From: Pseudomonas sp. MPC6
GTDB lineage: Bacteria; Pseudomonadota; Gammaproteobacteria; Pseudomonadales; Pseudomonadaceae
Length of the DNA: 64,000 nt
Assembly (NCBI RefSeq): GCF_006094435.1
Contig: NZ_CP034783.1
Coordinates: 6,227,001 to 6,291,000, forward strand
Direction of reading: 5' to 3'
The position numbers were made by a program, and so were the translations under genes. Below the pieces are notes generated by a model. That model saw only the letters and a list, made by a program, of their open reading frames with translations. It searched no databases and was not told the origin of the DNA. This document shows, piece by piece, positions 27,401-37,081 of this stretch. Every line of letters begins with the position of its first letter. The stretch's first letter is position 1.

Positions 27401-27504
27401 GCCTCTTCGCGGGCAAGCCCGCTCCCACAGGGGATTTGTGTCGATCACAAAATCATGGTCCAACACAGATCGAATGTGGGAGCGGGCTTGCTCGCGAAGA
27501 GGCC
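27401..27504. repeat. REP doublet
   Basis: GGCCTCTTCGCGGGCAAGCC at the left and GGGCTTGCTCGCGAAGAGGCC at the right. It lies between the convergent lhr and mscS-like genes and could terminate both. Confidence 0.88.
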
Positions 27505-27521
27505 ATCAGCATCAACACAAG

Positions 27522-29639
27522 CTACTGGGTCCGCGGCTGATCCGGCAACAACACCGACGAATGCTCCGCCATCCCCCCGGCGTCTTCCGGCTCATCCACC
27601 CGGCGCCCAGGCATCAACACCTGCTGTGGATAAGTCTGCGCGAAATGCACCCACGGGCTGTTATCCACAAGCTTTTTCAAGCGCTGATTGAACGCCCGGC
27701 TCACCGCATATTGCCCGCCCGACACAGTGCGGAACTGCGCCGTCAGCACCACGCCGTTGAGGTCCATCTTGTCGACGCCAAACACATCCAGCGGCCCTTG
27801 CAGGTTGTACTTGAGGAACGCATCGTCACGGATCGAATCACCCGCCTCGCGGATCAGTTCGATGGCCTTGTCCACGTCAGTGTCATAGGTGAACTGCACC
27901 GAGAAAAACGCATAAGCGAATTGTCGCGATTGGTTGGTCACCGCCTTGATCTGCCCGAACGGCACCGAGTGCACGAACCCCTTGCCGTCACGCAGGCGCA
28001 ACGTGCGGATGGTCAGGCCTTCGACCGTACCGGCGTGACCGGAATCGAGCACCACCCAGTCGCCGATCGACAAGGTGTCTTCGATGATGATGAACAGCCC
28101 GGTGATGACGTCCTGCACCAGTTGCTGCGAGCCGAAACCGATGGCCAGGCCGACCACCCCGGCGCCGGCCAGCAGCGGTGCGACGTTGATGCCCAGGTTG
28201 GCCATGGTGGTGATCGCACAGATCACCACCAGGATGATTTTGATCGCGTTGCGCAGCAGCGGCAGGATGGTTTTGACGCGTGTACTGGGTTGCGCCGCGC
28301 GTTTGTTGACCGGCGGTTTCAGTGCTTCCTGGATCGCCGTATCGAGCACTACCCAGAGCAGCCAGGTGACCAGAAAGATAAGCCCGATGCTGCTCAACGA
28401 ATCGCTGATGGCACGGCCCACCGAGTTGCGCTCGGCAAACTCGAATAGCGACACACCCCAGATCCGCCCGAGGACTTCAATGAAAGCCACCGCCATGACG
28501 ATCCGCGACAAGGCGTGCAGCAGGCTGAGAAACCGCTCCTTGTAAGCGCTGCTGCGCTTGAGCGCTTCGGCCTGGCTCGACTTGAACATATGCTGGAAGA
28601 TCGTGCTGAGAAATACCGTGGCAATCAGCAAAATGGTGGTGAACAGCGCACAGCGCAGCGCCTTTTGATTGTCCTCGCCGACGCCGATCAGGTTGATCAC
28701 CGAGACCATGACCATCAGCAGGATCGGCCAATACCAGAGCCAGGAAAAAATTCGCAGCGATTCCTGTAACGAAGGCTGTTTGAGGCGTTGGGCCAGCGGT
28801 CGATTGCGAATCAGGTGCGCCACCGGACGACGCAGATGGATCACCAGCAAACCGAAGATGATCGAGGCGAACAGACCGGTAAACACCGCAATGCCGCTGG
28901 TGATATTGGCGCCCAGTTGCCGGGCGATTTGCGGGCTGGTCAAGGCGTCGCTGAGCGCTGCGAGGAAGCCGATCAGAAACAGCGGTCTGGGGCAGTAATC
29001 GCGGATGAGCTGCACCGCCGTGCGCTTGTGTCCGGTGTTGAACATGACAATCACGCAGAGCAGCATCGAGGTGGAGAAAATGCCGCTGCTGGTGGCGTAG
29101 GCGAAGCACAATGCCAGGGCGCGACCCACCGAGGCTGGCAGGAAGTGGCTGACATAGAGCGTCAAGGGCAGGCAGATCACGGCCGGCAAGGTGTAAGGCA
29201 GCAAGTAGGTGAGCAAACCCTGGCTGCGTTGGCGGGTCCGCAGCCAGTGCCCCTGGTTCAGGCGTTTGGCGAGAATGCCACCGAGTACGGTGAGCAAGGC
29301 AAAGACACCGAGCCAGACCCCGGACAACATCAGAAAATCACCCGCCTCGCTCCAGCCTGAACGACTCGAGGGCCGATTGACCAGCTTGTCCACTTCATCC
29401 ACCGCCCGATCCGCCCGCAAGCGCCAGGCGTCGACCAGGTTTTCGTTGAGATCGAGCTTGTCCTGAACGTCGTCGATGCTGGAGCTGATGGCCCCGAGCA
29501 AACCGCCCTGCACCAGTGGCTCGGCCTTTGCGGCTTCCTCCGTGGCGTCAGGAACACCCGGCAGTGTGGCGGCTTCCAGCTCGTTGCTGCCTAAGAACAG
29601 CAACGCCCCCAGCAGTATCGCGGTCTTGAATTTGAGCAA
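27522..29639 (-). CDS. MscS-family mechanosensitive channel, large type
   Basis: 705 aa inner-membrane protein. The signal peptide (cut near NELEA) is followed by a periplasmic helical part (about 30-95), then roughly ten hydrophobic segments between 100 and 560, and the conserved MscS pore/beta domain: GLAIGFGSQQLVQDVITGLF, then IEDTLSIGDWVVLD and GTVEGLTIRTLRLRDGKG. It protects against hypo-osmotic shock. The size and layout resemble E. coli YbiO. The start is a TTG, preceded at nine bases by AAGGAG; no ATG gives an intact signal peptide. Confidence 0.9.
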   Translation of the reverse strand: MLKFKTAILLGALLFLGSNELEAATLPGVPDATEEAAKAEPLVQGGLLGAISSSIDDVQDKLDLNENLVDAWRLRADRAVDEVDKLVNRPSSRSGWSEAGDFLMLSGVWLGVFALLTVLGGILAKRLNQGHWLRTRQRSQGLLTYLLPYTLPAVICLPLTLYVSHFLPASVGRALALCFAYATSSGIFSTSMLLCVIVMFNTGHKRTAVQLIRDYCPRPLFLIGFLAALSDALTSPQIARQLGANITSGIAVFTGLFASIIFGLLVIHLRRPVAHLIRNRPLAQRLKQPSLQESLRIFSWLWYWPILLMVMVSVINLIGVGEDNQKALRCALFTTILLIATVFLSTIFQHMFKSSQAEALKRSSAYKERFLSLLHALSRIVMAVAFIEVLGRIWGVSLFEFAERNSVGRAISDSLSSIGLIFLVTWLLWVVLDTAIQEALKPPVNKRAAQPSTRVKTILPLLRNAIKIILVVICAITTMANLGINVAPLLAGAGVVGLAIGFGSQQLVQDVITGLFIIIEDTLSIGDWVVLDSGHAGTVEGLTIRTLRLRDGKGFVHSVPFGQIKAVTNQSRQFAYAFFSVQFTYDTDVDKAIELIREAGDSIRDDAFLKYNLQGPLDVFGVDKMDLNGVVLTAQFRTVSGGQYAVSRAFNQRLKKLVDNSPWVHFAQTYPQQVLMPGRRVDEPEDAGGMAEHSSVLLPDQPRTQ

Positions 29640-29710
29640 AACGCGGAGCTCCTTGAAAAGGGACTGTCAGGAACTGATTGAAAAATGACGGTCAAGTTCA
29701 CACACCGCCT

Positions 29711-29795
29711 TGTCGGAGCCGGCTTGCTGGCGAAGGGGCCCTTGAGTGGTGCGGTGTTGTTGAGACCGCCTTCGCTGGCAAGCCAGCTCCTACAA
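29711..29795. repeat. REP doublet
   Basis: TTGTCGGAGCCGGCTTGCTGGCGAAGG at the left and CCTTCGCTGGCAAGCCAGCTCCTACAA at the right. It is within the 286-base divergent gap between the MscS-like gene and the MFS gene; the rest of the gap (29796-29925) should carry the MFS promoter but I see no confident match. Confidence 0.87.
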
Positions 29796-29925
29796 GGGAC
29801 CGGGTAATGCCGATGGGGGGATCTTTGCGCAGAGCTCAAATATCAAATGCCCATCCCTCTATTTTTCCGCACAACCGAAACCCCGACACTGCGCTCCATC
29901 AATCAAATCCACCGGAGTTGCAGCC

Positions 29926-31137
29926 ATGCCCATTGCCTTGCTCGCGCTGACCCTCAGCGCCTTCGCCATCGGGACGACAGAGTTCGTCATCGTAGGCTTG
30001 TTACCCACTATAGGCGCCGACCTCGGTGTTAGCCTGCCATCTGCAGGGCTGCTGGTCAGCCTCTATGCCCTGGGTGTCGCCATCGGTGCCCCGGTCTTGA
30101 CCGCCCTGACCGGTAAAGTCCCGCGCAAATTGCTGCTGTTGTCGCTGATGGTGCTGTTCACCCTCGGCAACCTGCTGGCGTGGCAAGCACCGAGCTACGA
30201 ATCGCTGATCATTGCGCGGATCGTCACCGGTCTGGCCCACGGGGTGTTTTTCTCGATCGGTTCGACCATCGCCACCAGTCTGGTGCCAAAGGAAAAAGCG
30301 GCCAGCGCGATCGCCATCATGTTCACCGGCCTGACCGTGGCGCTGGTCACCGGCGTGCCGCTGGGGACCTTCATCGGTCAGCATTTCGGCTGGCGTGAAA
30401 CCTTCCTCGCCGTGTCCACGCTGGGTGTCATCGCCTTTATCGGCAGCCTGCTCTATGTACCGAAGAACATCACCCACAGCAAACCGGCCTCGCTGCTGGA
30501 ACAATTGCAGGTACTCAAGCAACCCCGCTTGTTGCTGGTGTATGCGATGACCGCAGTCGGCTACGGCGGCTCATTCACCGCGTTTACCTTCCTGGCACCG
30601 ATTCTCCAGGACGTTTCAGGCTTCAGCGCCAGCACTGTCAGCCTGGTGTTGCTGGTTTACGGGATCTCGGTGGCGGTCGGTAATATCTGGGGCGGCAAAC
30701 TGGCAGACAAACATGGCCCGATCAGAGCCTTGAAAGTCATTTTCGCCCTGCTCGCCGCAGTCCTGTTCGTGCTGACCTTTACCGCGGGCAACCCATGGCT
30801 GGCCCTGGCGACCGTGCTGGTCTGGGGAGCAGTCGCGTTCGGTAACGTACCGGGCCAGCAGGTTTATGTAGTGCGCCAGGCCGAACACTACACCCCAAAT
30901 GCAGTGGATGTGGCTTCCGGCCTGAACATCGCCGCCTTCAACCTCGGCATTGCCGGTGGCGCCTGGGGCGGTGGATTGATCGTCGCTCATCTGGGCTTGA
31001 TCCATACGGCGTGGATTGGCGGCCTGGTGGTGCTGGTGGCGTTGGCGCTGACTGCCTGGAGTGGTCGTCTCGATCGGTTGGGTCCGGTGTATGCCGAACC
31101 GGCTGAAGGCTCGGCCCGCGTCATCGCTGGCCACTGA
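29926..31137 (+). CDS. MFS transporter, DHA1 drug/sugar efflux type
   Basis: 403 aa inner-membrane carrier with 12 predicted helices. The start MPIALLALTLSAFAIGTTEFVIVGLLPTI and the loop ALTGKVPRKLLLLSLMVLF are typical of the AraJ/NepI/YdhP branch. The motif A region G-x-x-x-D/E/K-R is weak (GKVPRK). Substrate unknown; efflux by proton antiport is expected from the family. GGAG precedes the start. Monocistronic. Confidence 0.88.
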   Translation: MPIALLALTLSAFAIGTTEFVIVGLLPTIGADLGVSLPSAGLLVSLYALGVAIGAPVLTALTGKVPRKLLLLSLMVLFTLGNLLAWQAPSYESLIIARIVTGLAHGVFFSIGSTIATSLVPKEKAASAIAIMFTGLTVALVTGVPLGTFIGQHFGWRETFLAVSTLGVIAFIGSLLYVPKNITHSKPASLLEQLQVLKQPRLLLVYAMTAVGYGGSFTAFTFLAPILQDVSGFSASTVSLVLLVYGISVAVGNIWGGKLADKHGPIRALKVIFALLAAVLFVLTFTAGNPWLALATVLVWGAVAFGNVPGQQVYVVRQAEHYTPNAVDVASGLNIAAFNLGIAGGAWGGGLIVAHLGLIHTAWIGGLVVLVALALTAWSGRLDRLGPVYAEPAEGSARVIAGH

Positions 31138-31143
31138 CAGCCC

Positions 31144-31224
31144 CTGTGGGAGCTTGCTCGCGATGATGGCGGCACATTCAACAGGATGTGACTGATGGAC
31201 CGCTATCGCGAGCAAGCTGCCACA
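31144..31224. repeat. Degenerate REP doublet
   Basis: CTGTGGGAGCTTGCTCGCGATG at the left and TATCGCGAGCAAGCTGCCACA at the right. Both arms have lost a few bases relative to the intact copies. The gap up to 31342 otherwise shows only a GGGAGG ribosome-binding site for the next gene. Confidence 0.75.
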
Positions 31225-31342
31225 TTAGCGCTTTGGTGTTCTTCAGAGTCTGTACCGTCCGTAGTTCCGTCGAAACTTTATCCCTCGCCCCGCAGTCAGC
31301 AAAAGATAGCGGCAGTCCGAGGACCATTAGACGGGAGGCGAT

Positions 31343-31858
31343 ATGGCGGCGATTCACATTGGCATTTCAGGTTGGCGGTACACGCCCTGGCGGGGGGATT
31401 TCTACCCGAAGGGGTTGACCCAGAAGCGCGAATTGCAATTCGCGTCGCGGGCCGTCAACAGCATCGAAATCAATGGATCGTTTTACGCCCTGCAACGGCC
31501 CGAACGTTACGCCCAGTGGTACGCCGAAACGCCGACGGGCTTCGTGTTCAGTGTCAAAGCGCAACGCTTCATCACCCACATCAGGCGCCTGCGTGACATT
31601 CACACCCCCCTGGCCAATTTTTTCGCCTCCGGGGTGCTGGAACTCTGGCACCAGGGCAAGCAACCGAGCGACCCCCAGTTGATCGCGCCGCAGCAAAAAC
31701 CCAAGGTGCGCAAATCCCGCGAGGTGTTCTGCTATTTCGACAATGACATCAAAGTCCGCGCGCCCTTCGATGCACGCAGCCTTCTGCAGCGCTTGCATCT
31801 CGACACAAATCTTGCCACTGCCCCCGGCGAGCCCGCTGCCGAAGGAGTGCTGCCATGA
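31343..31858 (+). pseudogene. DUF72 protein gene with an internal in-frame deletion
   Basis: 171 codons. Residues 1-98 are a normal DUF72 N terminus (MAAIHIGISGWRYTPWRG, NSIEINGSFYALQRPERY, LRDIHTPLANFFASGVL). From residue 100 on the sequence jumps to the family C terminus (LWHQGKQP, then [21 protein letters not shown]). DUF72 proteins are about 270-300 aa, so roughly 110-130 central residues of the TIM-barrel-like domain are missing near base 31640. The frame is intact and GGGAGG precedes the start, so a shortened product is probably made but is unlikely to fold as usual. It overlaps the next gene by four bases. A sequencing or assembly collapse is possible. Confidence 0.72.
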
Positions 31859-32652
31859 ATAGTTCCGAGCAGCTCAGCGTATCGGATGATCAGCCACACA
31901 CCATTGCCGCGGTACGCCGCTTCACCGTCCTGACGGTCAACACCCACAAGGGCTTCACCGCCTTGAACCGGCGCTTCATCCTGCCCGAATTGCGCGAAGC
32001 GGTGCGTAGCGTGTCGGCCGACGTGGTGTTCTTGCAGGAGGTTCACGGCACCCACGAGCATCATCCGGCGCGTTACAGCAACTGGCCGCAGATGCCGCAG
32101 TATGAATTCCTCGCCGACACCCTGTGGCCGCAGTTCGCCTATGGGCGCAACGCGGTCTACCCGGCGGGGGATCACGGCAATGCGCTGCTGTCGAAATTCC
32201 AGATCATTCGCCATGACAATCTCGACGTGTCCATCAGCGGCCATGAGAACCGCGGCATCCTGCATTGCGTGCTGCGCCTGCCCGGCGACGGCCAGGAAGT
32301 GCACGCCATTTGCGTCCACCTGGGCCTGCGCGAAAGCCACCGTAATGCACAGCTGAAGCTATTGGCCAGCCGCCTTGCAGAGTTGCCGGCCGAGGCGCCG
32401 GTGGTGGTCGCCGGTGACTTCAACGACTGGCGCCAGCGCGCCGACGCGCTGCTCAAGCCCTGCGGTCTGCGAGAAGTGTTCGCCGAACTCCACGGCAAAC
32501 CGGCGCGCAGTTTCCCGGCACGCCTGCCGGCGTTGCGCCTGGACCGCATCTACGTGCGCAACCTCAAGGCCAGCCGTCCGCAAGTGTTGGCGGCGCGCCC
32601 CTGGTCCCACCTCTCCGATCACGCACCGCTGTCGGTGGAGATCGAGTTATGA
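31855..32652 (+). CDS. Endonuclease/exonuclease/phosphatase family protein (YbhP-like)
   Basis: 265 aa with the EEP metallo-phosphoesterase fold. Key blocks are LTVNTHKGF (Asn, metal site), FLQEV (Glu), [17 protein letters not shown] (Asp and Asn) and [16 protein letters not shown] with the catalytic SDH. Family members cut phosphodiesters in DNA or lipids. The order EEP - clsB - YbhN matches E. coli ybhP-ybhO-ybhN, suggesting a role in phospholipid metabolism. GAAGGAG precedes the start, and its stop overlaps the clsB start. Confidence 0.88.
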   Translation: MNSSEQLSVSDDQPHTIAAVRRFTVLTVNTHKGFTALNRRFILPELREAVRSVSADVVFLQEVHGTHEHHPARYSNWPQMPQYEFLADTLWPQFAYGRNAVYPAGDHGNALLSKFQIIRHDNLDVSISGHENRGILHCVLRLPGDGQEVHAICVHLGLRESHRNAQLKLLASRLAELPAEAPVVVAGDFNDWRQRADALLKPCGLREVFAELHGKPARSFPARLPALRLDRIYVRNLKASRPQVLAARPWSHLSDHAPLSVEIEL

Positions 32653-33932
32653 GCAGCCCGTCGATGGAAAAAACCAGCGTGGAACACTTATCCACCACCC
32701 CGCCGGTCCGTGAGCCCGGCACGGTCGACGTCGAATACGGCTGGCAGGGCAACAATCTCGTGGAGCTGCTGGAAAACGGCGAAGCGTATTTTCCTAGGGT
32801 GTTCGAGGCCATGCGCCAGGCCAAGAGTGAAATCCTCCTGGAAACCTTCATCGTGTTCGAGGACAAGGTCGGCAATGAACTGCAGCAAGTGCTGATCGAT
32901 GCCGCCAGACGCGGGGTGCGAGTCACCGCCAGTCTCGACGGTTTTGGCTGCGGCGAATTGAGCTCCGCCTTTCTCGCGGCGTTGAGCGAGGCCGGCGTGC
33001 GTATCCAGATATTCGATCCCGCTCCCAAGCACTTCGGCATTCGTACCAACTGGTTCCGTCGCCTGCACCGCAAGATAGTGGTCGTAGATGGCACGATTGC
33101 GTTCATTGGCGGGATCAATTTTTCCGCCGACCACCTGGCCGACTTCGGTCCCGAGGCCAAACAGGATTATTCGGTGGAAGTACAAGGCCCGGCAGTGGCC
33201 GACATCCATCACTTCGCACTGCTGCAAAGCGGCCGGCCGGCCCGGGCCAAATACTGGTGGCAACGTCGCCGCCAGCGGCGCCAGGAACTGGCCTTCACCG
33301 ATCACGACGGCCAGGTGCGACTTGTCTATCGCGACAATGGCGAACACACGACCGATATCGAAGAGGTATACCGCCAGGTGCTGCGCAGCGCCCAACGGCG
33401 CGTGGTGATCGCCAACGCCTACTTCTTTCCCGGTTATCGCCTGCTGCGCGAAATCCGCAACGCGGCCCGGCGTGGCGTCGATGTGCGCCTGATCCTCCAA
33501 GGCCAGCCCGACATGATGGTGGCCAAACTCGCCGCGCGCATGACCTATGACTACCTGCTCAAATCCGGCGTGCAGATTTATGAATACTGCGAACGCCCGC
33601 TGCACGGCAAAGTCGCGCTGGTGGATGAGGACTGGAGCACGGTGGGTTCGAGCAACCTGGACCCGTTGAGCCTGTCCATGAACCTGGAAGCCAACGTGTT
33701 GATCCGCGATCGCGCCTTCAACCGGATATTGTCCGAACGCCTCGAGGACCTGAGTGACAATCACTGCAAGGCCATGTCCGTGGACAAATCACCCCGCGGA
33801 CGGGTCTGGCACATGACCGTCGGCTTCCTGGTGTTCCACTTCCTGCGCCACTTCCCGGCCTGGGCCGGTTGGCTGCCGGCGCACAAGCCGCGCCTGAAAC
33901 CTTTTTCCCACACCGCCCGGAGTGACACCTGA
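32649..33932 (+). CDS. clsB: Cardiolipin synthase B
   Basis: 427 aa phospholipase-D-superfamily enzyme. Two HKD motifs are visible: [20 protein letters not shown] (near 139) and [20 protein letters not shown] (near 317), each followed by the conserved Gly-Ser/Asn. It makes cardiolipin from phosphatidylglycerol, at the cytoplasmic membrane. The C-terminal 40 residues (about 378-405) include a hydrophobic segment that may anchor it. It is co-translated with the flanking genes by overlaps of four and one bases. Confidence 0.93.
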   Translation: MSSPSMEKTSVEHLSTTPPVREPGTVDVEYGWQGNNLVELLENGEAYFPRVFEAMRQAKSEILLETFIVFEDKVGNELQQVLIDAARRGVRVTASLDGFGCGELSSAFLAALSEAGVRIQIFDPAPKHFGIRTNWFRRLHRKIVVVDGTIAFIGGINFSADHLADFGPEAKQDYSVEVQGPAVADIHHFALLQSGRPARAKYWWQRRRQRRQELAFTDHDGQVRLVYRDNGEHTTDIEEVYRQVLRSAQRRVVIANAYFFPGYRLLREIRNAARRGVDVRLILQGQPDMMVAKLAARMTYDYLLKSGVQIYEYCERPLHGKVALVDEDWSTVGSSNLDPLSLSMNLEANVLIRDRAFNRILSERLEDLSDNHCKAMSVDKSPRGRVWHMTVGFLVFHFLRHFPAWAGWLPAHKPRLKPFSHTARSDT

Positions 33933-34918
33933 TGAGCCACTCTGAAACACAACCGGCCACCCACGCCGACCACCCGCACAAGTCGCGCTGGAGCCGCTGG
34001 AAAAAACCGCTGACGATGCTGTTTTTCCTGGCGCTGATCGTACTGTTCACGATGCTCGCCCAGCGCATCGAGTGGGATGAAGTGTTCAGCAACCTCGCTG
34101 ATTTCAAGGTTCGCACGCTGATCATCGCGTGCGGGGTGACGTTGGTCAGTTTTCTGGTCTACGCCTGCTTCGACCTGATCGGCCGTACCTACATTCGCCA
34201 GGACCTGACATGGAAGCAAATCCTGCCGGTGGGGATCATCAGCTACGCCTTCAACCTCAACCTGAGCGCCTGGGTCGGTGGCGTTGCCATGCGGTATCGC
34301 CTGTACTCGCGTCTAGGGGTGAGTAAAGGCAACATCGCGAAGATCCTCGGCCTGAGCCTGGCGACCAACTGGTTCGGCTACATGGTCATTGCTGGCGCAG
34401 TGTTCACCAGCGGGCTGGTACGGATGCCGCCAGGCTGGAAGCTGAGCACCGGCGCGTTGCAAGGTGTGGGCGTGTTGTTGCTATTGGTGAGCGCGGGATA
34501 CCTGGTGGCCTGTCAGTTTTCCCGGCGCCGGGAATGGTCGATCCGCGGGGTGGAAATCAATCTGCCGTCCCTGCGCATGGCGATCCTGCAACTGGCTCTC
34601 GGGGCGCTGAACTGGTCGCTGATGGCGGCGGTGATTTTCACCCTGTTGCCGAGCAAACTGGACTATCCGCTGGTGCTTGGGGTGCTGTTGATCAGCGCGA
34701 TCGCCGGAGTGATCACGCATATTCCTGCCGGGCTTGGGGTGTTGGAAGCGGTATTCGTGGCGCTGCTGCAACATGAGGCTTCACGGGGGAGCCTGGTGGC
34801 GGGGCTGCTGGCGTATCGGGCGATCTATTTCATCTTGCCGCTGTTGATTACGGTGGTGATGTATCTGGTTGTCGAGGCCAAGGCCAAGTCATTGCGGATT
34901 GCGAAGAAACCCAAGTGA
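33932..34918 (+). CDS. YbhN-like integral membrane protein (UPF0104 / LPG synthase TM domain family)
   Basis: 328 aa, with about eight hydrophobic segments starting at residue 28. The block FNLNLSAWVGGVAMRYRLYSRLG and the segment THIPAGLGVLEAVFVALL are the family signatures. Related proteins form the membrane part of MprF-type flippases; here the catalytic aminoacyl-transferase half is absent, so lipid translocation rather than synthesis is the more likely role. TGATG links it to clsB. Last gene of the operon; a REP follows. Confidence 0.88.
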   Translation: MSHSETQPATHADHPHKSRWSRWKKPLTMLFFLALIVLFTMLAQRIEWDEVFSNLADFKVRTLIIACGVTLVSFLVYACFDLIGRTYIRQDLTWKQILPVGIISYAFNLNLSAWVGGVAMRYRLYSRLGVSKGNIAKILGLSLATNWFGYMVIAGAVFTSGLVRMPPGWKLSTGALQGVGVLLLLVSAGYLVACQFSRRREWSIRGVEINLPSLRMAILQLALGALNWSLMAAVIFTLLPSKLDYPLVLGVLLISAIAGVITHIPAGLGVLEAVFVALLQHEASRGSLVAGLLAYRAIYFILPLLITVVMYLVVEAKAKSLRIAKKPK

Positions 34919-34939
34919 TCGCCAGGGTCTGCCATGGCA

Positions 34940-35005
34940 CCTTCGCGGGCAAGCCTCGCTCCTACGGATTTGGGTCTTTGTAGGAGCGAGGCTTGCCCGC
35001 GAAGA
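34940..35005. repeat. REP doublet
   Basis: CCTTCGCGGGCAAGCCTCGCTCCTACG at the left and GTAGGAGCGAGGCTTGCCCGCGAAG at the right, an almost perfect inversion with a short loop. It lies between convergent genes. Confidence 0.88.
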
Positions 35006-35019
35006 ATCCACCGCCGATC

Positions 35020-35778
35020 TCAAGTCGATTGAATGATGCTCAACCGCTCACCCACCACCATCTCCGTGATCCAGTCCACCAGGATCGAGGTGTATGCCTG
35101 TTGCGAAACCGGGTCGCTCAAGGCGTGGTCCGACCCGTCGATAATCCGGTGCGTCAGGGAATGCGTCTGCTGACAGGCCGCCCGGTAACTCATGATGGTG
35201 GCGTGCGGCACATAGTCATCGGTCTCGGATTCGACCAGCAGCACATCCCCGGTAAATTGCGAACAGGCATGCAGCGCGCGATTAGTGTCGGCGCGAACCA
35301 GCGTGCTGCGGTAGTCACGCAGGTCGGGCTTGTCCAGGTCACGCTTGGGTGTATTCCATTGATCGTCGCGATACAGCGCCGGCACTCGCAGCGCCAACCA
35401 GCGAACAGGGCGCAACGACGTCAGGATCGATGCCAGATAACCCCCATAACTGGTGCCGACGACGGCAATCGCCGAGGTGTCGAGCGCCGGATGGGCCAGC
35501 AACCGGTCATAAGCCGCCAGCAGGTCGCGCAGGTTGTCTTCACGCGTCACCCGTGTCAGTGGAATGCCGGTGCCCCCGGTGTGCCCGCGCAAGTCGAACG
35601 TCAGGCACACACATCCCAAACCGGCGATACCTTTCGCCCGTTCCAGGTCGCGCTCCTGGCTGCCGCCCCACCCATGCACGAACAACACGCCCGGGACTTT
35701 TGACTTGGGGCTGAGGAAGGTCCCGGTCATCTGTTCATCATCGATGTCGATCTGAATGGTTTCGCTTCTAGCCGTCAT
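35020..35778 (-). CDS. Alpha/beta hydrolase, dienelactone/peptidase S9-like
   Basis: 252 aa. The oxyanion-hole motif HGWGG is near 35-39, the nucleophile elbow GTSYGGY places Ser110, the acid is in ESETDDYVP (near 184-187) and the His in GSDHAL (near 218). No signal peptide, so cytosolic. Substrate unknown. Its start overlaps the end of the DUF3182 gene by eleven bases, which implies co-expression of the two. Confidence 0.85.
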   Translation of the reverse strand: MTARSETIQIDIDDEQMTGTFLSPKSKVPGVLFVHGWGGSQERDLERAKGIAGLGCVCLTFDLRGHTGGTGIPLTRVTREDNLRDLLAAYDRLLAHPALDTSAIAVVGTSYGGYLASILTSLRPVRWLALRVPALYRDDQWNTPKRDLDKPDLRDYRSTLVRADTNRALHACSQFTGDVLLVESETDDYVPHATIMSYRAACQQTHSLTHRIIDGSDHALSDPVSQQAYTSILVDWITEMVVGERLSIIQST

Positions 35779-36877
35779 AGGATTTAACCGTTACGTACTT
35801 GAGTAGAAAATCACTGTGCTGCGCCGGCCCGCGGTAGACCTCGATGGCGTCCGCAGGCAGGGGCTGATCGATGTAGGTTTCCACCGAAGACACACGAATC
35901 GCACGCATCCCCGGATCGTTGACGAAGCTCTGCAACGCCGCCAATTCGGCACTGCTGGCACCGCCCATGCGCCAGGATTGCTCCAGCACACCGCTGCGCG
36001 GCTTGCCGTTACTGTCCAGCCCCTGGGCAATGTCGTAGTTGCGCCTTGAGGCGTAGAAGCCTGGATAAGATTCATCCGCGGCGCTGTCGAAGACCTGCGC
36101 TTGCCGGATCGCCAGACGCACATCGTCGGGCAGCGCCAACTCGAGCAGGTCCTCGTAATAACCCTGCACCACGAGCAGATTGGAGCCTCCATAAACCTGC
36201 TCGCCTTGACCGTCTTCGGTCAAGTATTGATCACCGCAATAACTCAACACTTTGCCGCCGATAAAGCTCTGGCCGACGCTGTGGGTGATGACTTTGTCCA
36301 GATCCTGCTCGAGCACCACGCCATCGGTGAACAGCGTTCTGGCATCGGGCCGGGCCAGAATCGCATCAAACTGGTCGAGGCTTTTGATCACTTCTTGACC
36401 GCGTCCGGCGCAGGCATGGATGGGCTTGAGGCGAATGGGTCCGGTGTAGAGCAGGTGTTCTGCCGCGGGACGCGCATCGTCCAGAGAAAACACACTGAGA
36501 CCATCCAGCACAACGCTGCGCACGCGCTCGGAAAACAGCGACGACCACCCTTGCGGGGCGTGGGCATTTTTACTGCGCAATCCGTGGCTGATGGCTTTGG
36601 TGCAGATGAAGTCATGGTCGACATACCCTCCCCACAAATCATCCGGCCCTTTCACGCCCAACGCCAGGGCGGCCGCGGCGCCGACCAGGGTCTGGGTAGG
36701 CAACAGGTAAAGGTCATGGCCGCGGTGTGATCCAGGGTCGTAACTGCCACCGAATTTGAGCCCGAGGATGTGCGCCAGCCAACGGGCCAGCGCGCGATTG
36801 GTTTCGACTTCGTGCAGTGGAGCGTCGGGGTGCACCGAATGGGCGACCACCAGTTTCTTGCGGTTTGCTGGGGTCAT
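35768..36877 (-). CDS. DUF3182 protein, ATP-grasp-like
   Basis: 369 aa soluble protein. It begins MTPANRKKLVVAHSVHPD. The middle has RLKPIHACAGRGQEVIKSL and a VVLEQDLDKVITHSVGQ block that resemble the ATP-grasp nucleotide fold, and the C-terminal half has FYASRRNYDIAQGLD and LEQSWRMGGASSAEL. I know of no demonstrated activity for DUF3182; an ATP-dependent ligase is a fair guess. ATG at 36877 is supported by AAGGGGG. The upstream gap 36878-37081 contains no recognisable element. Confidence 0.82.
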   Translation of the reverse strand: MTPANRKKLVVAHSVHPDAPLHEVETNRALARWLAHILGLKFGGSYDPGSHRGHDLYLLPTQTLVGAAAALALGVKGPDDLWGGYVDHDFICTKAISHGLRSKNAHAPQGWSSLFSERVRSVVLDGLSVFSLDDARPAAEHLLYTGPIRLKPIHACAGRGQEVIKSLDQFDAILARPDARTLFTDGVVLEQDLDKVITHSVGQSFIGGKVLSYCGDQYLTEDGQGEQVYGGSNLLVVQGYYEDLLELALPDDVRLAIRQAQVFDSAADESYPGFYASRRNYDIAQGLDSNGKPRSGVLEQSWRMGGASSAELAALQSFVNDPGMRAIRVSSVETYIDQPLPADAIEVYRGPAQHSDFLLKYVTVKSYDG

Positions 36878-37081
36878 GCATCCCCCTTCGATCGGCACGT
36901 GATGAATGTAGTGTCAGGGGTGCAGGGATCAGGCCAAGGGTGGCTGGCACGGAACGTTTTTTAAATCAGCCAGTTGTGGGAAAAGTGATGGCACTAAGCC
37001 TGTTTTAATCTGCATGAAACCTTTCAAGACTCCTGCATTTTGCACGACTGACGCTTCCACAGAGTATTCAGGGTGAAGCGT

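Noticed and set aside
36935..36965. Sigma54-like promoter TGGCACGGAACGTTTTTT
   Set aside because: The -24 TGGCACG is present, but the -12 GC element is missing, and the neighbouring genes both read away on the opposite strand.
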